Positions 51,489 to 61,036 of a stretch of 64,000 bases of DNA are shown here, piece after piece. Source of the stretch: Paraburkholderia translucens (GTDB taxonomy: Bacteria > Pseudomonadota > Gammaproteobacteria > Burkholderiales > Burkholderiaceae); NCBI RefSeq assembly GCF_020881035.1, contig NZ_JAJITC010000006.1:372001-436000 (forward strand). Reading direction: 5' to 3'. The stretch's first letter is position 1; every line of letters begins with the position of its first letter. The position numbers were made by a program, and so were the translations under genes. The notes below the pieces were generated by a model that had not been told where the DNA came from, did no database searches, and saw only the letters and a program-made list of their open reading frames with translations.

Positions 51489-52564
51489 TCGCCGGCTCCC
51501 GTTTTCCTCGTCAAACGCCCGTCGCGCCGGGGCTCGGGCAATGGCGCCGCCGCCGGGTCCGGCGTGTGAGTCGCAGGCGAATCTTGTTGATCAATCCAGG
51601 TTTGCCACGCACGATATAGCCGGTTCGCGGACACCGCCTGCACGAACCCGAGCCATTGTCCGACCTGTTCGGCTTCCACCCCGCTCTCGAAAAGGTCCGC
51701 CGCGAACGTGTTGCGCAGGGTCTGCGGACTCGCGCGCGATTGGCGCGATGCGGCGATCCCCGCCGCATCGACCAGCGCGTCCACCGCACGCAGCATCGTG
51801 GCTTTGTGCATCGGACGGCCGGACGGCGACGCGGGAAACACGAGATCGCCGGCCAGCTCCGTCAGCCGACGTTCCGCAAGCCAGGCGTCGAGAATCGCCG
51901 TCGCGAACGGCGCGAGCCGCGTGCGCCGCGTCAGCATCGGATTCGCGGACTCGATCGTGACCCACGGTGAACCCGCTTTCACGCAACTAACCGCAAGAGA
52001 AGCGGCCTCGCCTGTCTTTAGTCCGCCCCCAAGGAATACGGCGATCAGCGCACGATCGCGCCGCTCCCTCCAGCGCTGCGCTCCCGACAAGGACGGCAAC
52101 GGCGCGAACAGGCGCGCGATCAATGCAGTGCGTTCCGCATGGGTGAGAAACCCGGTCGGCTCGTTGTCGCGCGCATTGCGCCACGCTGCTTCGCCATCCT
52201 GAGCAATGAAGCGGGCCGGATTGGTCGACGCCGATTCGATCTCGCGCACGTGATCAAGTACGCGTTCGATGAGCCGCAAATAGCGGATTCGTTGCGTTCT
52301 CCGGATTTCGAGGCCGGCGACGAATTCGGCGATGGCGGCCGTGTCGACCGTCGCGAGGCTTTGTTGCCGGGTGCCGAGCCAGTCGAGAAACTGGCCCCAC
52401 TGCGCCTGATAGACCAGCGCGGAGGAGCGACGGAAATGCTGCTTCGCGAGCCAGGCATCGAACGCGATTTGCGGGTCGCGTCGCCAGTCTTCGCGTTGCT
52501 GATCGAACAGATCAGTAGAAGGGGCAGGACGGGGAACGGGGTCGGACAGATGAGGGGGAGACAT
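51482..52564 (-). CDS. tyrosine recombinase-like protein with substituted catalytic residues
   Basis: 360 residues from ATG 52564. N-terminal SAM-like domain (~40-130: QIAFDAWLAKQHFRRSSALV; QAQWGQFLDWLGTRQQSLAT) and a C-terminal catalytic-type domain. The usual active residues appear changed: the GLRxxEL Arg is Lys (GGGLKTGEAASL); HxLRH is QTLRN (SPQTLRNTFAADLFESG); the later LGH His is Phe (WLGF); only Arg II and the Tyr (RLYRAW) remain. It may bind DNA without strand exchange. It sits beside kfrA and the satellite iterons, away from any phage gene. Confidence 0.8.
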   Translation of the reverse strand: MSPPHLSDPVPRPAPSTDLFDQQREDWRRDPQIAFDAWLAKQHFRRSSALVYQAQWGQFLDWLGTRQQSLATVDTAAIAEFVAGLEIRRTQRIRYLRLIERVLDHVREIESASTNPARFIAQDGEAAWRNARDNEPTGFLTHAERTALIARLFAPLPSLSGAQRWRERRDRALIAVFLGGGLKTGEAASLAVSCVKAGSPWVTIESANPMLTRRTRLAPFATAILDAWLAERRLTELAGDLVFPASPSGRPMHKATMLRAVDALVDAAGIAASRQSRASPQTLRNTFAADLFESGVEAEQVGQWLGFVQAVSANRLYRAWQTWIDQQDSPATHTPDPAAAPLPEPRRDGRLTRKTGAGEP

Positions 52565-52679
52565 GAACATTCCTTCCGTTAGTTGCACCGTGCGGTTCGC
52601 GTATTGTAGGCGCTAATCGGTCCCACGCCGATCCGGAAGCATCGGGGAAGATTCGATCCATTACCTCGTGAGGCTGTCA

Positions 52680-53090
52680 TCAGCCTCCCCACGCACGTGC
52701 GCGCTTTAACGGCGCGTCAAGGGCCCGAGGTTGCGACGCACGACGCGCCGCTTGCCGCGCGGCTTCCTCGTACGCATTGACGGCAAACGCGAAGACGGCC
52801 GGTAACGCAGTGGACGCACCGAAGTCCACGCCGTCATCGGTTTCGGGATACGGCAGATCGGACGGACGCTGGAACAGCCCAAGCATGAGCGCGTCGTGCC
52901 GGCTGGCAAAACCGAGGTCGGCCAGCGCCTCGGCTTCGATGGCATGCAGCAGACGCCACGTGAGCGGCACCTGCTGAACGATGTAGCGCGCAGCGATGTT
53001 GCGCACGATATGTTCGAGATCGCGCGCGGCGGTCTGGTAGCGCAGCGCGGCAAGAGTTTGATCGGTAGGGTCGGCTTTCAGGTTGTTCAT
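52680..53090 (-). CDS. conserved hypothetical protein next to the replication block
   Basis: 136 residues, soluble and helical: MNNLKADPTDQTLAALRYQT, ARDLEHIVRNIAARYIVQQV, PLTWRLLHAIEAEALADLGF and DFGASTALPAVFAFAVNAYE, with a basic C-terminal end. No recognised domain. The ATG at 53090 is preferred over an open frame to 53198. Located upstream of the recombinase-like gene on the same strand (115 bases apart), so it may belong to a replicon maintenance set; that is inference. Confidence 0.72.
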   Translation of the reverse strand: MNNLKADPTDQTLAALRYQTAARDLEHIVRNIAARYIVQQVPLTWRLLHAIEAEALADLGFASRHDALMLGLFQRPSDLPYPETDDGVDFGASTALPAVFAFAVNAYEEAARQAARRASQPRALDAPLKRARAWGG

Positions 53091-53205
53091 TCTCGGCTCC
53101 AATCGACACTTGATACTGTACAAACATACAGTACCAGGCGCAACCTGGCCGAACGGCCTATTCCTCGCGAACTGCGTCAATAGCGTGCCAACCCCCAAGC
53201 CGGCG

Positions 53206-53844
53206 CTACCCGTGAATCACGACCAGCAGCGCTTTCGCCTCACCCTTGCCGACGTTGCGGATCGCGTGCGGCTCGTCGGCGACGTAGCGCGCGGTGTCCG
53301 CGAGCCTGAGCCGCTTCGTTGCGCCGGCCGCCTCGATCTCGATCGAGCCGTGCAGCACGGTCAGATGCTCGCGGGTGCCGGGCTCGTGCGCGCTCGACAC
53401 CAGCGCCCCGCCCGGCTGCAGCGTCAACTCGTACCACTCGAACTTGCCGGCCAGCTCGATCGGCCCCCACACACGCAGCTGGTATTTCGCGTCATGACCG
53501 CTTAGCGTAGGAATGTCGTGCGGACCGGAAACGGCAATCGCCTCCGGCGACTTTGGCGGCGCAAACAGAGAATCGAGGCTCACACCGAGCGCGTTGGTGA
53601 GCCGCCACGCCACCGCGATCGTCGGGTTGGCCTTGTCGCGCTCGATTTCCGACAGCATCGATTTCGACACCCCGGCCGCGCGCGACAGATCATCGAGCGT
53701 CATGCGCCGCTCGGCGCGAAGCCGCTGAATCTGCTCGCCGACGCGCGGCGGCGCCACACTCGCCGGCAACGCAGCGCTAGCGGAGGCGGCCTTCGCATTG
53801 GCCGCGGCGCGGCGTGTACCCGAACTTGCCATTTCCTGACCCAT
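53206..53844 (-). CDS. XRE-cupin transcriptional regulator, likely of kbl-tdh
   Basis: 212 residues. Ala-rich N-terminal ~30, then a helix-turn-helix XRE domain (IQRLRAERRMTLDDLSRAAG; SKSMLSEIERDKANPTIAVA) and a C-terminal cupin (WYELTLQPGGALVSSAHEPG; REHLTVLHGSIEIEAAGATK; ADEPHAIRN) for a small ligand. Divergent from kbl, 137 bases apart, so it probably controls kbl-tdh with a threonine- or glycine-linked signal. ATG 53844 or 53832. Confidence 0.88.
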   Translation of the reverse strand: MGQEMASSGTRRAAANAKAASASAALPASVAPPRVGEQIQRLRAERRMTLDDLSRAAGVSKSMLSEIERDKANPTIAVAWRLTNALGVSLDSLFAPPKSPEAIAVSGPHDIPTLSGHDAKYQLRVWGPIELAGKFEWYELTLQPGGALVSSAHEPGTREHLTVLHGSIEIEAAGATKRLRLADTARYVADEPHAIRNVGKGEAKALLVVIHG

Positions 53845-53981
53845 CGTTTAGAGTTGTTCGATATACCGGATTTTAGTTCGGAAAAACGAAAAAATCCGAT
53901 AAAGCTGACAGCCGACTATAACAGGCCACCCTCCCTGCGCCTATGCGAACGCGGGCGCCATCATCCACAGGAGTCCCGTTC

Positions 53982-55187
53982 ATGCGTGACCAATACCTTG
54001 CCCATCTGCGCGGCACCCTCGAACAGATCCGCGCCGACGGCTTCTACAAGAGCGAGCGCGTGATCGCGAGTCCGCAGTCGGCCGCCGTGCGTCTGGCCGA
54101 CGGCAGCGATGTCCTGAACTTCTGCGCGAACAACTATCTCGGCCTTGCCGACGATGCGCGGCTGATCGAAGCGGCGAAGCAGGGCCTCGACAGCGATGGC
54201 TTCGGCATGGCGTCGGTGCGCTTCATCTGCGGCACACAAACTGTCCATAAGCAACTCGAAGCAGCGCTCGCTGCGTTCCTGCACACCGACGACTGCATAC
54301 TCTATTCGAGCTGCTTCGACGCGAACGGCGGCCTGTTCGAAACGCTGCTCGACGAAAACGACGCGATCATCAGCGACGAGCTGAATCACGCGAGCATCAT
54401 CGACGGCGTGCGGCTCTCGAAGGCGAAGCGCTTTCGCTACCGCAACAACGACCTCGCCGATCTCGAAGCGCGCTTGAAGGAAGCCGACGCGGCCGGTGCG
54501 CGCTTCAGGCTGATCGCGACCGACGGCGTGTTCTCGATGGACGGCATCATCGCGAACCTCGCCGGCATCTGCGATCTGGCCGACAGGTACGGCGCACTGG
54601 TGATGGTCGACGACTCGCACGCGGTCGGCTTCATCGGCGAACAGGGCCGTGGCACGCCCGAGCATTGCGGGGTCATCTCGCGCGTCGACATCATCACCGG
54701 CACGCTCGGCAAGGCGCTCGGCGGCGCGTCGGGCGGCTACGTCGCCGCGCGCAAGGAAATCGTCGAACTGTTGCGGCAGCGCTCGCGTCCGTATCTGTTT
54801 TCGAACACGCTGACACCGAGCATCGCGGCTGCGTCGCTGAAGGTGCTCGAATTGCTTGGCAGCGCTGAAGGCGCCCAACTGCGCGCGCGTGTACGCGAAA
54901 ACGGCGCGCACTTTCGCCGCGCGATGAGTGCGCTCGGCTTCACGCTCGTGCCCGGCGAACATCCAATCATTCCGGTGATGCTCGGCGACGCGCAGCTCGC
55001 GGGAAAGATGGCCGACGCGCTACTGAAGGAAGGCGTCTACGTGATCGGCTTTTCGTTCCCGGTGGTGCCGCGCGGGCGCGCACGCATCCGCACGCAGATG
55101 AGCGCCGCGCACACGCCCGCACAGATCGATCGCGCCGTCGCGGCGTTCGCGCGCGTCGGCCGCGAGCTCGGCGTAATCCAGGCGTAA
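53982..55187 (+). CDS. kbl: 2-amino-3-ketobutyrate coenzyme A ligase
   Basis: 401 residues, PLP-dependent alpha-oxoamine synthase. It cleaves 2-amino-3-ketobutyrate with CoA to glycine and acetyl-CoA. Motifs: [50 protein letters not shown], and the PLP lysine Lys244 in [17 protein letters not shown]. The ATG at 53982 follows ccacaggagtcccgttc. Tdh follows after 28 bases; together they form the threonine degradation pathway. Confidence 0.96.
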   Translation: MRDQYLAHLRGTLEQIRADGFYKSERVIASPQSAAVRLADGSDVLNFCANNYLGLADDARLIEAAKQGLDSDGFGMASVRFICGTQTVHKQLEAALAAFLHTDDCILYSSCFDANGGLFETLLDENDAIISDELNHASIIDGVRLSKAKRFRYRNNDLADLEARLKEADAAGARFRLIATDGVFSMDGIIANLAGICDLADRYGALVMVDDSHAVGFIGEQGRGTPEHCGVISRVDIITGTLGKALGGASGGYVAARKEIVELLRQRSRPYLFSNTLTPSIAAASLKVLELLGSAEGAQLRARVRENGAHFRRAMSALGFTLVPGEHPIIPVMLGDAQLAGKMADALLKEGVYVIGFSFPVVPRGRARIRTQMSAAHTPAQIDRAVAAFARVGRELGVIQA

Positions 55188-55215
55188 CCGCCGCGTGCAT
55201 CGAACGGAGAAGCAG

Positions 55216-56247
55216 ATGAAAGCATTGGCAAAACTCGAACGCGGACCGGGCCTCACGCTGACGGACGTGAAGAAGCCTGAAGTCGGCCATAACGACGTGA
55301 TGATCCGCATCACGCGCACCGCGATTTGCGGCACCGACATTCATATCTGGAAGTGGGACGACTGGGCGCAAAAGACGATTCCGGTGCCGATGCATGTCGG
55401 CCATGAGTACGTCGGCGAAATCGTCGAGATGGGGCAGGAAGTGCGCGGCTTTGCGATCGGCGATCGCGTGTCAGGCGAAGGACATATCACCTGCGGCTTC
55501 TGCCGCAACTGCCGCGCGGGGCGCCGGCATTTGTGCCGCAACACGATCGGCGTCGGCGTGAATCGCGAGGGCGCGTTCGCCGAATACCTGGTGATTCCGG
55601 CCTTCAATGCGTTCAAGATCCCGCCCGAGATCTCCGACGACCTCGCCGCGATCTTCGATCCGTTCGGCAATGCGACGCATACGGCGCTATCGTTCAACTT
55701 GGTCGGCGAGGACGTGCTGATTACCGGCGCAGGACCGATCGGCATCATGGCGGTCGCAATTGCAAAGCACGTCGGCGCGCGCAACGTCGTGATCACCGAC
55801 GTCAACGACTATCGCCTCGAACTCGCCCGCAAGATGGGGGCGACGCGCGCGGTGAACGTCTCGCGCGAATCGTTGCGCGACGTGATGCACGATCTGCACA
55901 TGGCCGAGGGCTTCGACGTCGGCCTCGAAATGTCGGGCGTGCCGAGAGCTTTCACGAGCATGCTCGAAGCGATGAACCATGGCGGCAAGATCGCGCTGCT
56001 CGGCATTCCGCCCGCGCAAACCGCGATCGACTGGACCCAGGTGATCTTCAAAGGCCTTGAAATCAAGGGCATTTATGGGCGCGAGATGTTCGAGACCTGG
56101 TACAAGATGGTTGCGATGCTGCAAAGTGGTCTCGATCTGTCGCCGATCCTCACGCACCATTTCAAGGTCGACGACTACCAGGAAGCGTTCGCGACGATGC
56201 TCTCCGGCGAAAGCGGCAAGGTGATTCTCGACTGGACCGCTGCCTGA
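55216..56247 (+). CDS. tdh: L-threonine 3-dehydrogenase
   Basis: 343 residues, zinc-dependent medium-chain dehydrogenase. Oxidises threonine with NAD+ to 2-amino-3-ketobutyrate, the Kbl substrate. Catalytic zinc: Cys38 (AICGTD), His-Glu in [10 protein letters not shown]; structural zinc: [18 protein letters not shown] motif [22 protein letters not shown] at 55216 with ggagaag upstream. An intrinsic terminator follows at 56277. Confidence 0.97.
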   Translation: MKALAKLERGPGLTLTDVKKPEVGHNDVMIRITRTAICGTDIHIWKWDDWAQKTIPVPMHVGHEYVGEIVEMGQEVRGFAIGDRVSGEGHITCGFCRNCRAGRRHLCRNTIGVGVNREGAFAEYLVIPAFNAFKIPPEISDDLAAIFDPFGNATHTALSFNLVGEDVLITGAGPIGIMAVAIAKHVGARNVVITDVNDYRLELARKMGATRAVNVSRESLRDVMHDLHMAEGFDVGLEMSGVPRAFTSMLEAMNHGGKIALLGIPPAQTAIDWTQVIFKGLEIKGIYGREMFETWYKMVAMLQSGLDLSPILTHHFKVDDYQEAFATMLSGESGKVILDWTAA

Positions 56248-56276
56248 GTCAGCCAGGCGTAGTTCGATCTGCTCAC

Positions 56277-56310
56277 GCCCGCAGCGCGCTCACGCGCCTG
56301 CGGGCGTTTT
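56277..56310 (+). terminator. intrinsic terminator after tdh
   Basis: GCCCGCAG-N13-CTGCGGGC followed by GTTTT, 30 bases after tdh. It overlaps the last codons of the convergent yceI-type gene. Confidence 0.8.
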
Positions 56311-56940
56311 CACGAATTCGGCCTGGATGCGCACGTGAATATCGTCGCCGACAGCCGGATACCACGTCGCCAGACCGAACTTCGCGCGGCTGAAATGGCC
56401 GTCGGCGGAAAAGCCGAGCGTGTCCTTCTTCGTCAGCGGATCGGGCGCGAAGCCGTTGAACGTCACATCGAGTGTGACCGGCTGCGTGACGCCGCGGATC
56501 GTCAGATCGCCGGAGAGCGTGCCGCGCGCGTCTCCGGTGCGCTCGAAACGCGTGCTCGTGAAACGGATCTGCGGATAGCGTGCGACATCGAGCATGCTGT
56601 CGCTTTTCACCATCTTGTCGAGCAGCGGCACGTTCGTGTCGATGCTCGCGGCGTCGATCGTGACCGACGCCGTGCTGCGCTCGAGGCCGCCGTCGTTCCA
56701 GTCGAGCTGTCCCTGCTTGCGATCGAAGCGCATCGTAAAGCGCGTGTATTTGAAGTGATCGATATCGAACGTGATGCTCGTATGGTCCTGATCGATGTCG
56801 TAGCGCCCGGATGGTACGCGCGCTTCATTCTGACTGACCGAATGCGTGAGCACCTGCAAGGGCGTGCACGCCATGGCGCTCAACAGCGTGACGCCGAGCA
56901 GCGCGCGTACCCACGCCGCGCGAACGGAGGACAGGTTCAT
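56290..56940 (-). CDS. YceI-family lipocalin-like lipoprotein
   Basis: 216 residues. Signal peptide with a lipobox (LLSAMAC) and then a YceI beta-barrel: VPSGRYDIDQDHTSITFDID, HFKYTRFTMRFDRKQGQLDW, SVTIDAASIDTN, SDSMLDVARYPQIRFTSTRF, LTIRGVTQPVTLDVTFNG. YceI proteins bind isoprenoid chains such as polyprenols; here it would be attached to the membrane facing the periplasm. Divergent from the tetR-type gene. Confidence 0.9.
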   Translation of the reverse strand: MNLSSVRAAWVRALLGVTLLSAMACTPLQVLTHSVSQNEARVPSGRYDIDQDHTSITFDIDHFKYTRFTMRFDRKQGQLDWNDGGLERSTASVTIDAASIDTNVPLLDKMVKSDSMLDVARYPQIRFTSTRFERTGDARGTLSGDLTIRGVTQPVTLDVTFNGFAPDPLTKKDTLGFSADGHFSRAKFGLATWYPAVGDDIHVRIQAEFVKTPAGA

Positions 56941-57062
56941 CGAAGCGATTCCGGTTGAGCGATGGTTAGACGATCTTCACCACGATAGCAGCAAGCGGAC
57001 CCATAGTACGAACGCCCGAAGAAAAACTTGACGAAGGAGAATGATCGTTCTACCTTTCGCTC

Positions 57063-57719
57063 ATGACACACGAACCGACCTCTACCGACCCGAATCAACT
57101 CAGCACTGCGCGCGAACGCCTGCTCGATGCCGCCGAGGCGCTGATCTACGCCGGCGGCATCCACGCAACCGGGGTCGATGCGATCGTGCGACAGTCCGGC
57201 ACCGCCCGCAAGAGCTTCTACACGCATTTCGAATCGAAAGATGCGCTGGTCGCGGCCGCGCTCGAACGGCGCGACGAGCGCTGGATGAACTGGTTTATCG
57301 CCAGCACGCAACGGCACGGTAAGAGCGCGCGCCAACGCCTTCTCGGCATGTTCGACGTGCTGCACGACTGGTTTGCATCGGCGGATTTTCATGGCTGCGC
57401 GTTTCTGAACGCTGCCGGTGAAATCGCCTCCGCCGACGATCCGATCCGTGTCGTCGCGCGCAAACACAAGGCACGGCTGCTAGACTTCGCGCGCTCCGAA
57501 TGCGCTGCGTTCGCGGCGGAAGCCGCAATCGATGGGCGTCGCGTGGCGCCGCTCGCGCGGCAATGGCTCGTACTGCTCGACGGCGCGATCGCGGTGGCGC
57601 TCGTGAGCGGCGAGGCCGATGCGGCGCTCGACGCGCAGAAGATTGCGAAGACCCTGCTCGATGCGGCAGCGAGGCGCCCCACAACCAAACGGCCGCCATC
57701 CCGGCGCGCTACTACCTGA
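57063..57719 (+). CDS. TetR-family regulator
   Basis: 218 residues. N-terminal helix-turn-helix: [40 protein letters not shown] (FESKDALV). The C-terminal ligand domain includes [20 protein letters not shown], found in TetR members near DUF1348 or antioxidant genes. The DUF1348/NTF2-like gene starts 13 bases after it, so the two form an operon. ATG at 57063. Confidence 0.9.
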   Translation: MTHEPTSTDPNQLSTARERLLDAAEALIYAGGIHATGVDAIVRQSGTARKSFYTHFESKDALVAAALERRDERWMNWFIASTQRHGKSARQRLLGMFDVLHDWFASADFHGCAFLNAAGEIASADDPIRVVARKHKARLLDFARSECAAFAAEAAIDGRRVAPLARQWLVLLDGAIAVALVSGEADAALDAQKIAKTLLDAAARRPTTKRPPSRRATT

Positions 57720-57732
57720 GCAAGGAGCCATC

Positions 57733-58212
57733 ATGGCCGATACGATCGAAACCCGTCCGCCGCTGCCGCCCTTCACGCGCGACACCGCGATCCAGAAAGT
57801 TCGCGCCGCGGAAGACGCATGGAACACGCGCGAACCCGAGCGCGTATCGCTCGCGTACACGCCCGACAGCGTGTGGCGCAACCGCGCCGACTTCGTGCAT
57901 GGGCGCGCGGAGATCGTGGGTTTTCTGCGCCGCAAGTGGGCAAAGGAGCTCGACTATCGGCTGATCAAGGAGTTGTGGGCGTTCACGGACAACCGCATCG
58001 CGGTGCGCTTCGCCTACGAATGGCACGACGATTCGAATAACTGGTTCCGCTCGTACGGCAACGAGAACTGGGAGTTCAACGAGCATGGCCTGATGGCGCG
58101 TCGTCACGCGAGTATCAACGACCTGCCGATCCGTGAAACCGACCGGTTGTATCGCTGGCCGCTCGGACGGCGGCCCGACGACCACCCTGGCCTGTCCGAT
58201 CTCGGTCTGTAG
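57733..58212 (+). CDS. DUF1348 / NTF2-like protein
   Basis: 159 residues. DUF1348 (SnoaL/NTF2 fold): [118 protein letters not shown]. No enzymatic activity is established for the family. ATG at 57733 with aaggag nine bases upstream; cotranscribed with the TetR gene. Confidence 0.92.
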   Translation: MADTIETRPPLPPFTRDTAIQKVRAAEDAWNTREPERVSLAYTPDSVWRNRADFVHGRAEIVGFLRRKWAKELDYRLIKELWAFTDNRIAVRFAYEWHDDSNNWFRSYGNENWEFNEHGLMARRHASINDLPIRETDRLYRWPLGRRPDDHPGLSDLGL

Positions 58213-58236
58213 ACGACTCCGCCACATATACTGCCA

Positions 58237-58259
58237 GCGGCGCGCGCAATGCGCGCCGC
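58237..58259. terminator. possible hairpin terminator
   Basis: GCGGCGCGC-GCAAT-GCGCGCCGC followed by gaatttctt, 25 bases after the NTF2-like gene. Strong stem, poor T run. Confidence 0.45.
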
Positions 58260-58461
58260 GAATTTCTTCATCGCTCGTTCATCACGGCGCCATCGGTTCT
58301 CCGTTATCGTGGCGGTTCCGGCTGTGGGGGCACGTCGCGTTTCGGGCCGATCGAGCGAGTCCTCAACATCGACCGCGTGGCTTCGGGTACAGTGCGCGAC
58401 GGGCGGCACGCGGATCGCCAGGACACCATGACACCGGCGCTCGACCGGTGACGGAGAAGAA

Positions 58462-58980
58462 ATGCACTTTCGGCAGATGAACAAGAATATCCAACGCGCC
58501 GCGGTGGCGCTTTTCGCGAGCTTCGCAGCGGTCTCCACGGCGCATGCGGGCAGCTGGTGCGACGGCGGTGTGTGGGTCGACGCGATGCTCGGCTCGTATC
58601 ACATCAATCCCGATCCCGATAAGCACTTCGAGCAGTTCAATCCAGGGCTTGGCGTCGAATGCTGGCTCAATAACCAGTGGGCACTGACGGTCGGCGGCTT
58701 TCGCAATTCGCTGCGGCGGCCGTCCTACTATGGCGGCGGCGTGTGGGCGCCCGAGTTCGCGCATTGGGGTATCGTGCGAATCGCGGCGATCGGCGGCATC
58801 ATCTCCGGCTATAACTACGGCAACTGGGGTCTTGGCCGCAATCACACGATCGGCCCGGTGGTCGCGCCGATCGTGATGCTCGACTACAAGCGGGTCGGCG
58901 CGAACTTCATCATCGTCCCACCGATCCCGTCGGATGATCTGCCCTTTACGATCGGTTTTCAGGTGAAGGTGAAGTTCTGA
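58462..58980 (+). CDS. secreted beta-barrel-like protein, PagP-like in pattern
   Basis: 172 residues with a signal peptide (AAVALFASFAAVSTAHAGS). The mature part is beta-rich with Gly/aromatic strands: GGVWVDAMLGSYHINPDPDK, QFNPGLGVECWLNNQWALTV, GGFRNSLRRPSYYGGGVWAP, GPVVAPIVMLDYKRVGANFI and a C-terminal Phe (FQVKVKF), typical of outer-membrane barrels. The NPG-GE...FRNS-YY pattern recalls small PagP-like barrels. No catalytic residues can be named. ATG with cggagaaga upstream. Confidence 0.7.
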   Translation: MHFRQMNKNIQRAAVALFASFAAVSTAHAGSWCDGGVWVDAMLGSYHINPDPDKHFEQFNPGLGVECWLNNQWALTVGGFRNSLRRPSYYGGGVWAPEFAHWGIVRIAAIGGIISGYNYGNWGLGRNHTIGPVVAPIVMLDYKRVGANFIIVPPIPSDDLPFTIGFQVKVKF

Positions 58981-59009
58981 TGAAGTCGGGAGCAACGAGG
59001 GCGATGTAC

Positions 59010-59032
59010 CTGAGGTGAGGTTTTTCGGGAGC
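59010..59032 (+). repeat. satellite iteron, reverse orientation
   Basis: GAGGTGAGGTTTTTCGGGAG, matching the core iteron but on the plus strand, right after the barrel-like gene. Confidence 0.82.
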
Positions 59033-59098
59033 CGACGGCTTCCGCTTCGCCCGGATCGGCCGATTACCGCGAGCGTGAGGCTTCACACGCGGAAATCA

Positions 59099-59340
59099 TC
59101 TCCTGGAATTCCTCACCATTGCGCGGCCGCCAATGCCCGAGGGTGCCGCGCTAATTCAGCATCTCACGGCTCGATGGGCTGCCGTTCGAGCGCTATGAGC
59201 CGGGCGCAGATTTTCGTGGCGTGCTCGGTAACCGATACGCCGCCGACGCTACTGCTCTGCCTGGACGTCATTTTGCGGGCATGACCGGTCTCCCGAAAAC
59301 CCTCACCATTGCCCAGACCTCCTGGAACTCCTCACCATTC
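59099..59340 (-). repeat. three satellite iterons, core orientation
   Basis: Copies at 59099 (TCTCCTGGAATTCCTCACCA), 59290 (CTCCCGAAAACCCTCACCAT) and 59319 (CTCCTGGAACTCCTCACCAT). They lie in the 363-base gap between the barrel-like gene and the transporter gene, facing the copy at 59010. Confidence 0.82.
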
Positions 59341-59343
59341 GCA

Positions 59344-60990
59344 CTACTTCAGCAACGCCATCTGCACGACCTTGACGATCACGAGCGCGATCGCAAGCAG
59401 CAGATAGCCGCGCAGCACGCCCATCCACACGCGGTTGGCGAGCGTCAGGCGCGGCGGCGGCAGCTCGTCGAGCGGCGGCATGCGCCATGTGTTGCGCGCG
59501 TCTTGCGCATAGACCGGCGCTGGCGCGGCTGCGGACGCGGCCCGCAGCGTGCGAATCCCGATGGTCGCCACATACCCGACGACCGCGAGCAACGTGCCGG
59601 CCGCAAGGACTTCGATGATCGTTTGCGCCGCGATGTCCGGATAGATCACCGACGCGGTCAGGATGATCGACAGCATCACGAGCACCCAGACCACCGCGCC
59701 GGTAAACAGATTGAGCTTCTTCGAATTGGCCCACGGACCGAGTACCGCGCGGTCGTTGCACAGCAGCAGCAGGAACACGGTCGCGCTCGGCAGCAGCACG
59801 CCGGCGAGCGTCTGCACTGCTTCGGTGATGAGACCGAGCGGGCTGCCCGGAATCAGCACCAATGCCGCGGCGGCCGCGACGATCGCGAAGTACACGACAT
59901 AGAAGCCCTTCGCATCCGATACGCTACGATGCAGCGAATGGCGGATCTTGAACACGTCGCCGATCGCATAGGCGGTCGATAGCGACACGGCTGCCGCGCC
60001 GATCACGCACGCGTCGAACAGCGCAATCGCGAACAGCACCGCCGACGTACGTCCCGCATATTTCTCGAGTCCGGCGATCAAGCCGCCCGCGTCCGTGAAG
60101 TTGCCGAATTCGGGCCGGCCGTGGAAGAGCGCCGCGCTGAACGAGATCATCGCGACCGCGCCGATCAGCACGAACACGATGCCGATCCACAGGTCGGCCT
60201 TTTCGTAGCTCATGAAGCGCGGTGTAATGCGTTTATCGACCACGTAGCTCTGCTGGAAGAATAGCTGCCAGGGAGCCACCGTCGTGCCGACGATGCCGAT
60301 CACCAGAAGCATCACGTCGGACAGCTTCGAATGCGCGGGCCAGTTCGGAATGAAGAAGTCGCGCGCCATCTGGCCGACCGGCGGATGAATCGACACGAGC
60401 ACCGGCACGAGCAGAAGGCTCAACACACACAGCACCACCGCGAAGCGTTCGAAGCGGCGGAAGTCGCCGGTGCTGACGGCGGCCATCGTCAGCGCCGCGG
60501 CGATGCACACACCCGCGATCTTCGAGACGCCGAAGAAGTCGAGCACGAACGTGATGCCGATGAATTCGGTGACGATCGTCAGCGCGTTCAGCAGGAACAG
60601 ATCGACGACGCTGAAAGCGCCCCAGAATTTGCCGAAGCGCTCGAAAATCAGCCGCGCGTGACCGACTCCCGTCACCGCGCCGAGCCGCAGCACCATCTCC
60701 TGATTGACGAACAGCACCGGCACCAGCAACAGCATGGTCCATAGCAACGAAGTGCCGTAGTTCTGACCGGCCTGCGTGTAGGTGCCGAACGCACCCGCGT
60801 CGTTGTCGCCGACCATCACGATCAGACCGGGGCCGAGGATCGCGAGCAACGTGCGCAGGCGCGCCCACCAGCTCGTGCGCGGCGCGGTGTCATGGTGAGC
60901 GATCGTGCCGAGCGCACCTTTGATATCGCCGACGTGTGCCGAATCGAGCAGGGCGCTGCGCGCGGAAGAAATGTTCGTCGGAGTCGACAT
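59344..60990 (-). CDS. Nramp-related metal transporter, perhaps Mg2+ type
   Basis: 548 residues, about 11 membrane helices of the Nramp fold. TM1 has LGPGLIVMVGDNDAGAFGTY in place of the usual DPGN metal motif. TM6 has GTTVAPWQLFFQQS, with Ala where transition-metal Nramps have the Met of MPHN. Nramp-related magnesium transporters (NRMT) lack this Met, so Mg2+ or Mn2+ is a better guess than Fe2+. ATG with AGGAGAG upstream. A 46-codon ORF with a good ribosome binding site precedes it (61037-61177). Confidence 0.85.
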   Translation of the reverse strand: MSTPTNISSARSALLDSAHVGDIKGALGTIAHHDTAPRTSWWARLRTLLAILGPGLIVMVGDNDAGAFGTYTQAGQNYGTSLLWTMLLLVPVLFVNQEMVLRLGAVTGVGHARLIFERFGKFWGAFSVVDLFLLNALTIVTEFIGITFVLDFFGVSKIAGVCIAAALTMAAVSTGDFRRFERFAVVLCVLSLLLVPVLVSIHPPVGQMARDFFIPNWPAHSKLSDVMLLVIGIVGTTVAPWQLFFQQSYVVDKRITPRFMSYEKADLWIGIVFVLIGAVAMISFSAALFHGRPEFGNFTDAGGLIAGLEKYAGRTSAVLFAIALFDACVIGAAAVSLSTAYAIGDVFKIRHSLHRSVSDAKGFYVVYFAIVAAAAALVLIPGSPLGLITEAVQTLAGVLLPSATVFLLLLCNDRAVLGPWANSKKLNLFTGAVVWVLVMLSIILTASVIYPDIAAQTIIEVLAAGTLLAVVGYVATIGIRTLRAASAAAPAPVYAQDARNTWRMPPLDELPPPRLTLANRVWMGVLRGYLLLAIALVIVKVVQMALLK

Positions 60991-61036
60991 GTCGTTCTCT
61001 CCTGGTTCTATTTGTCGAAGGACGGATCGTGAAACG

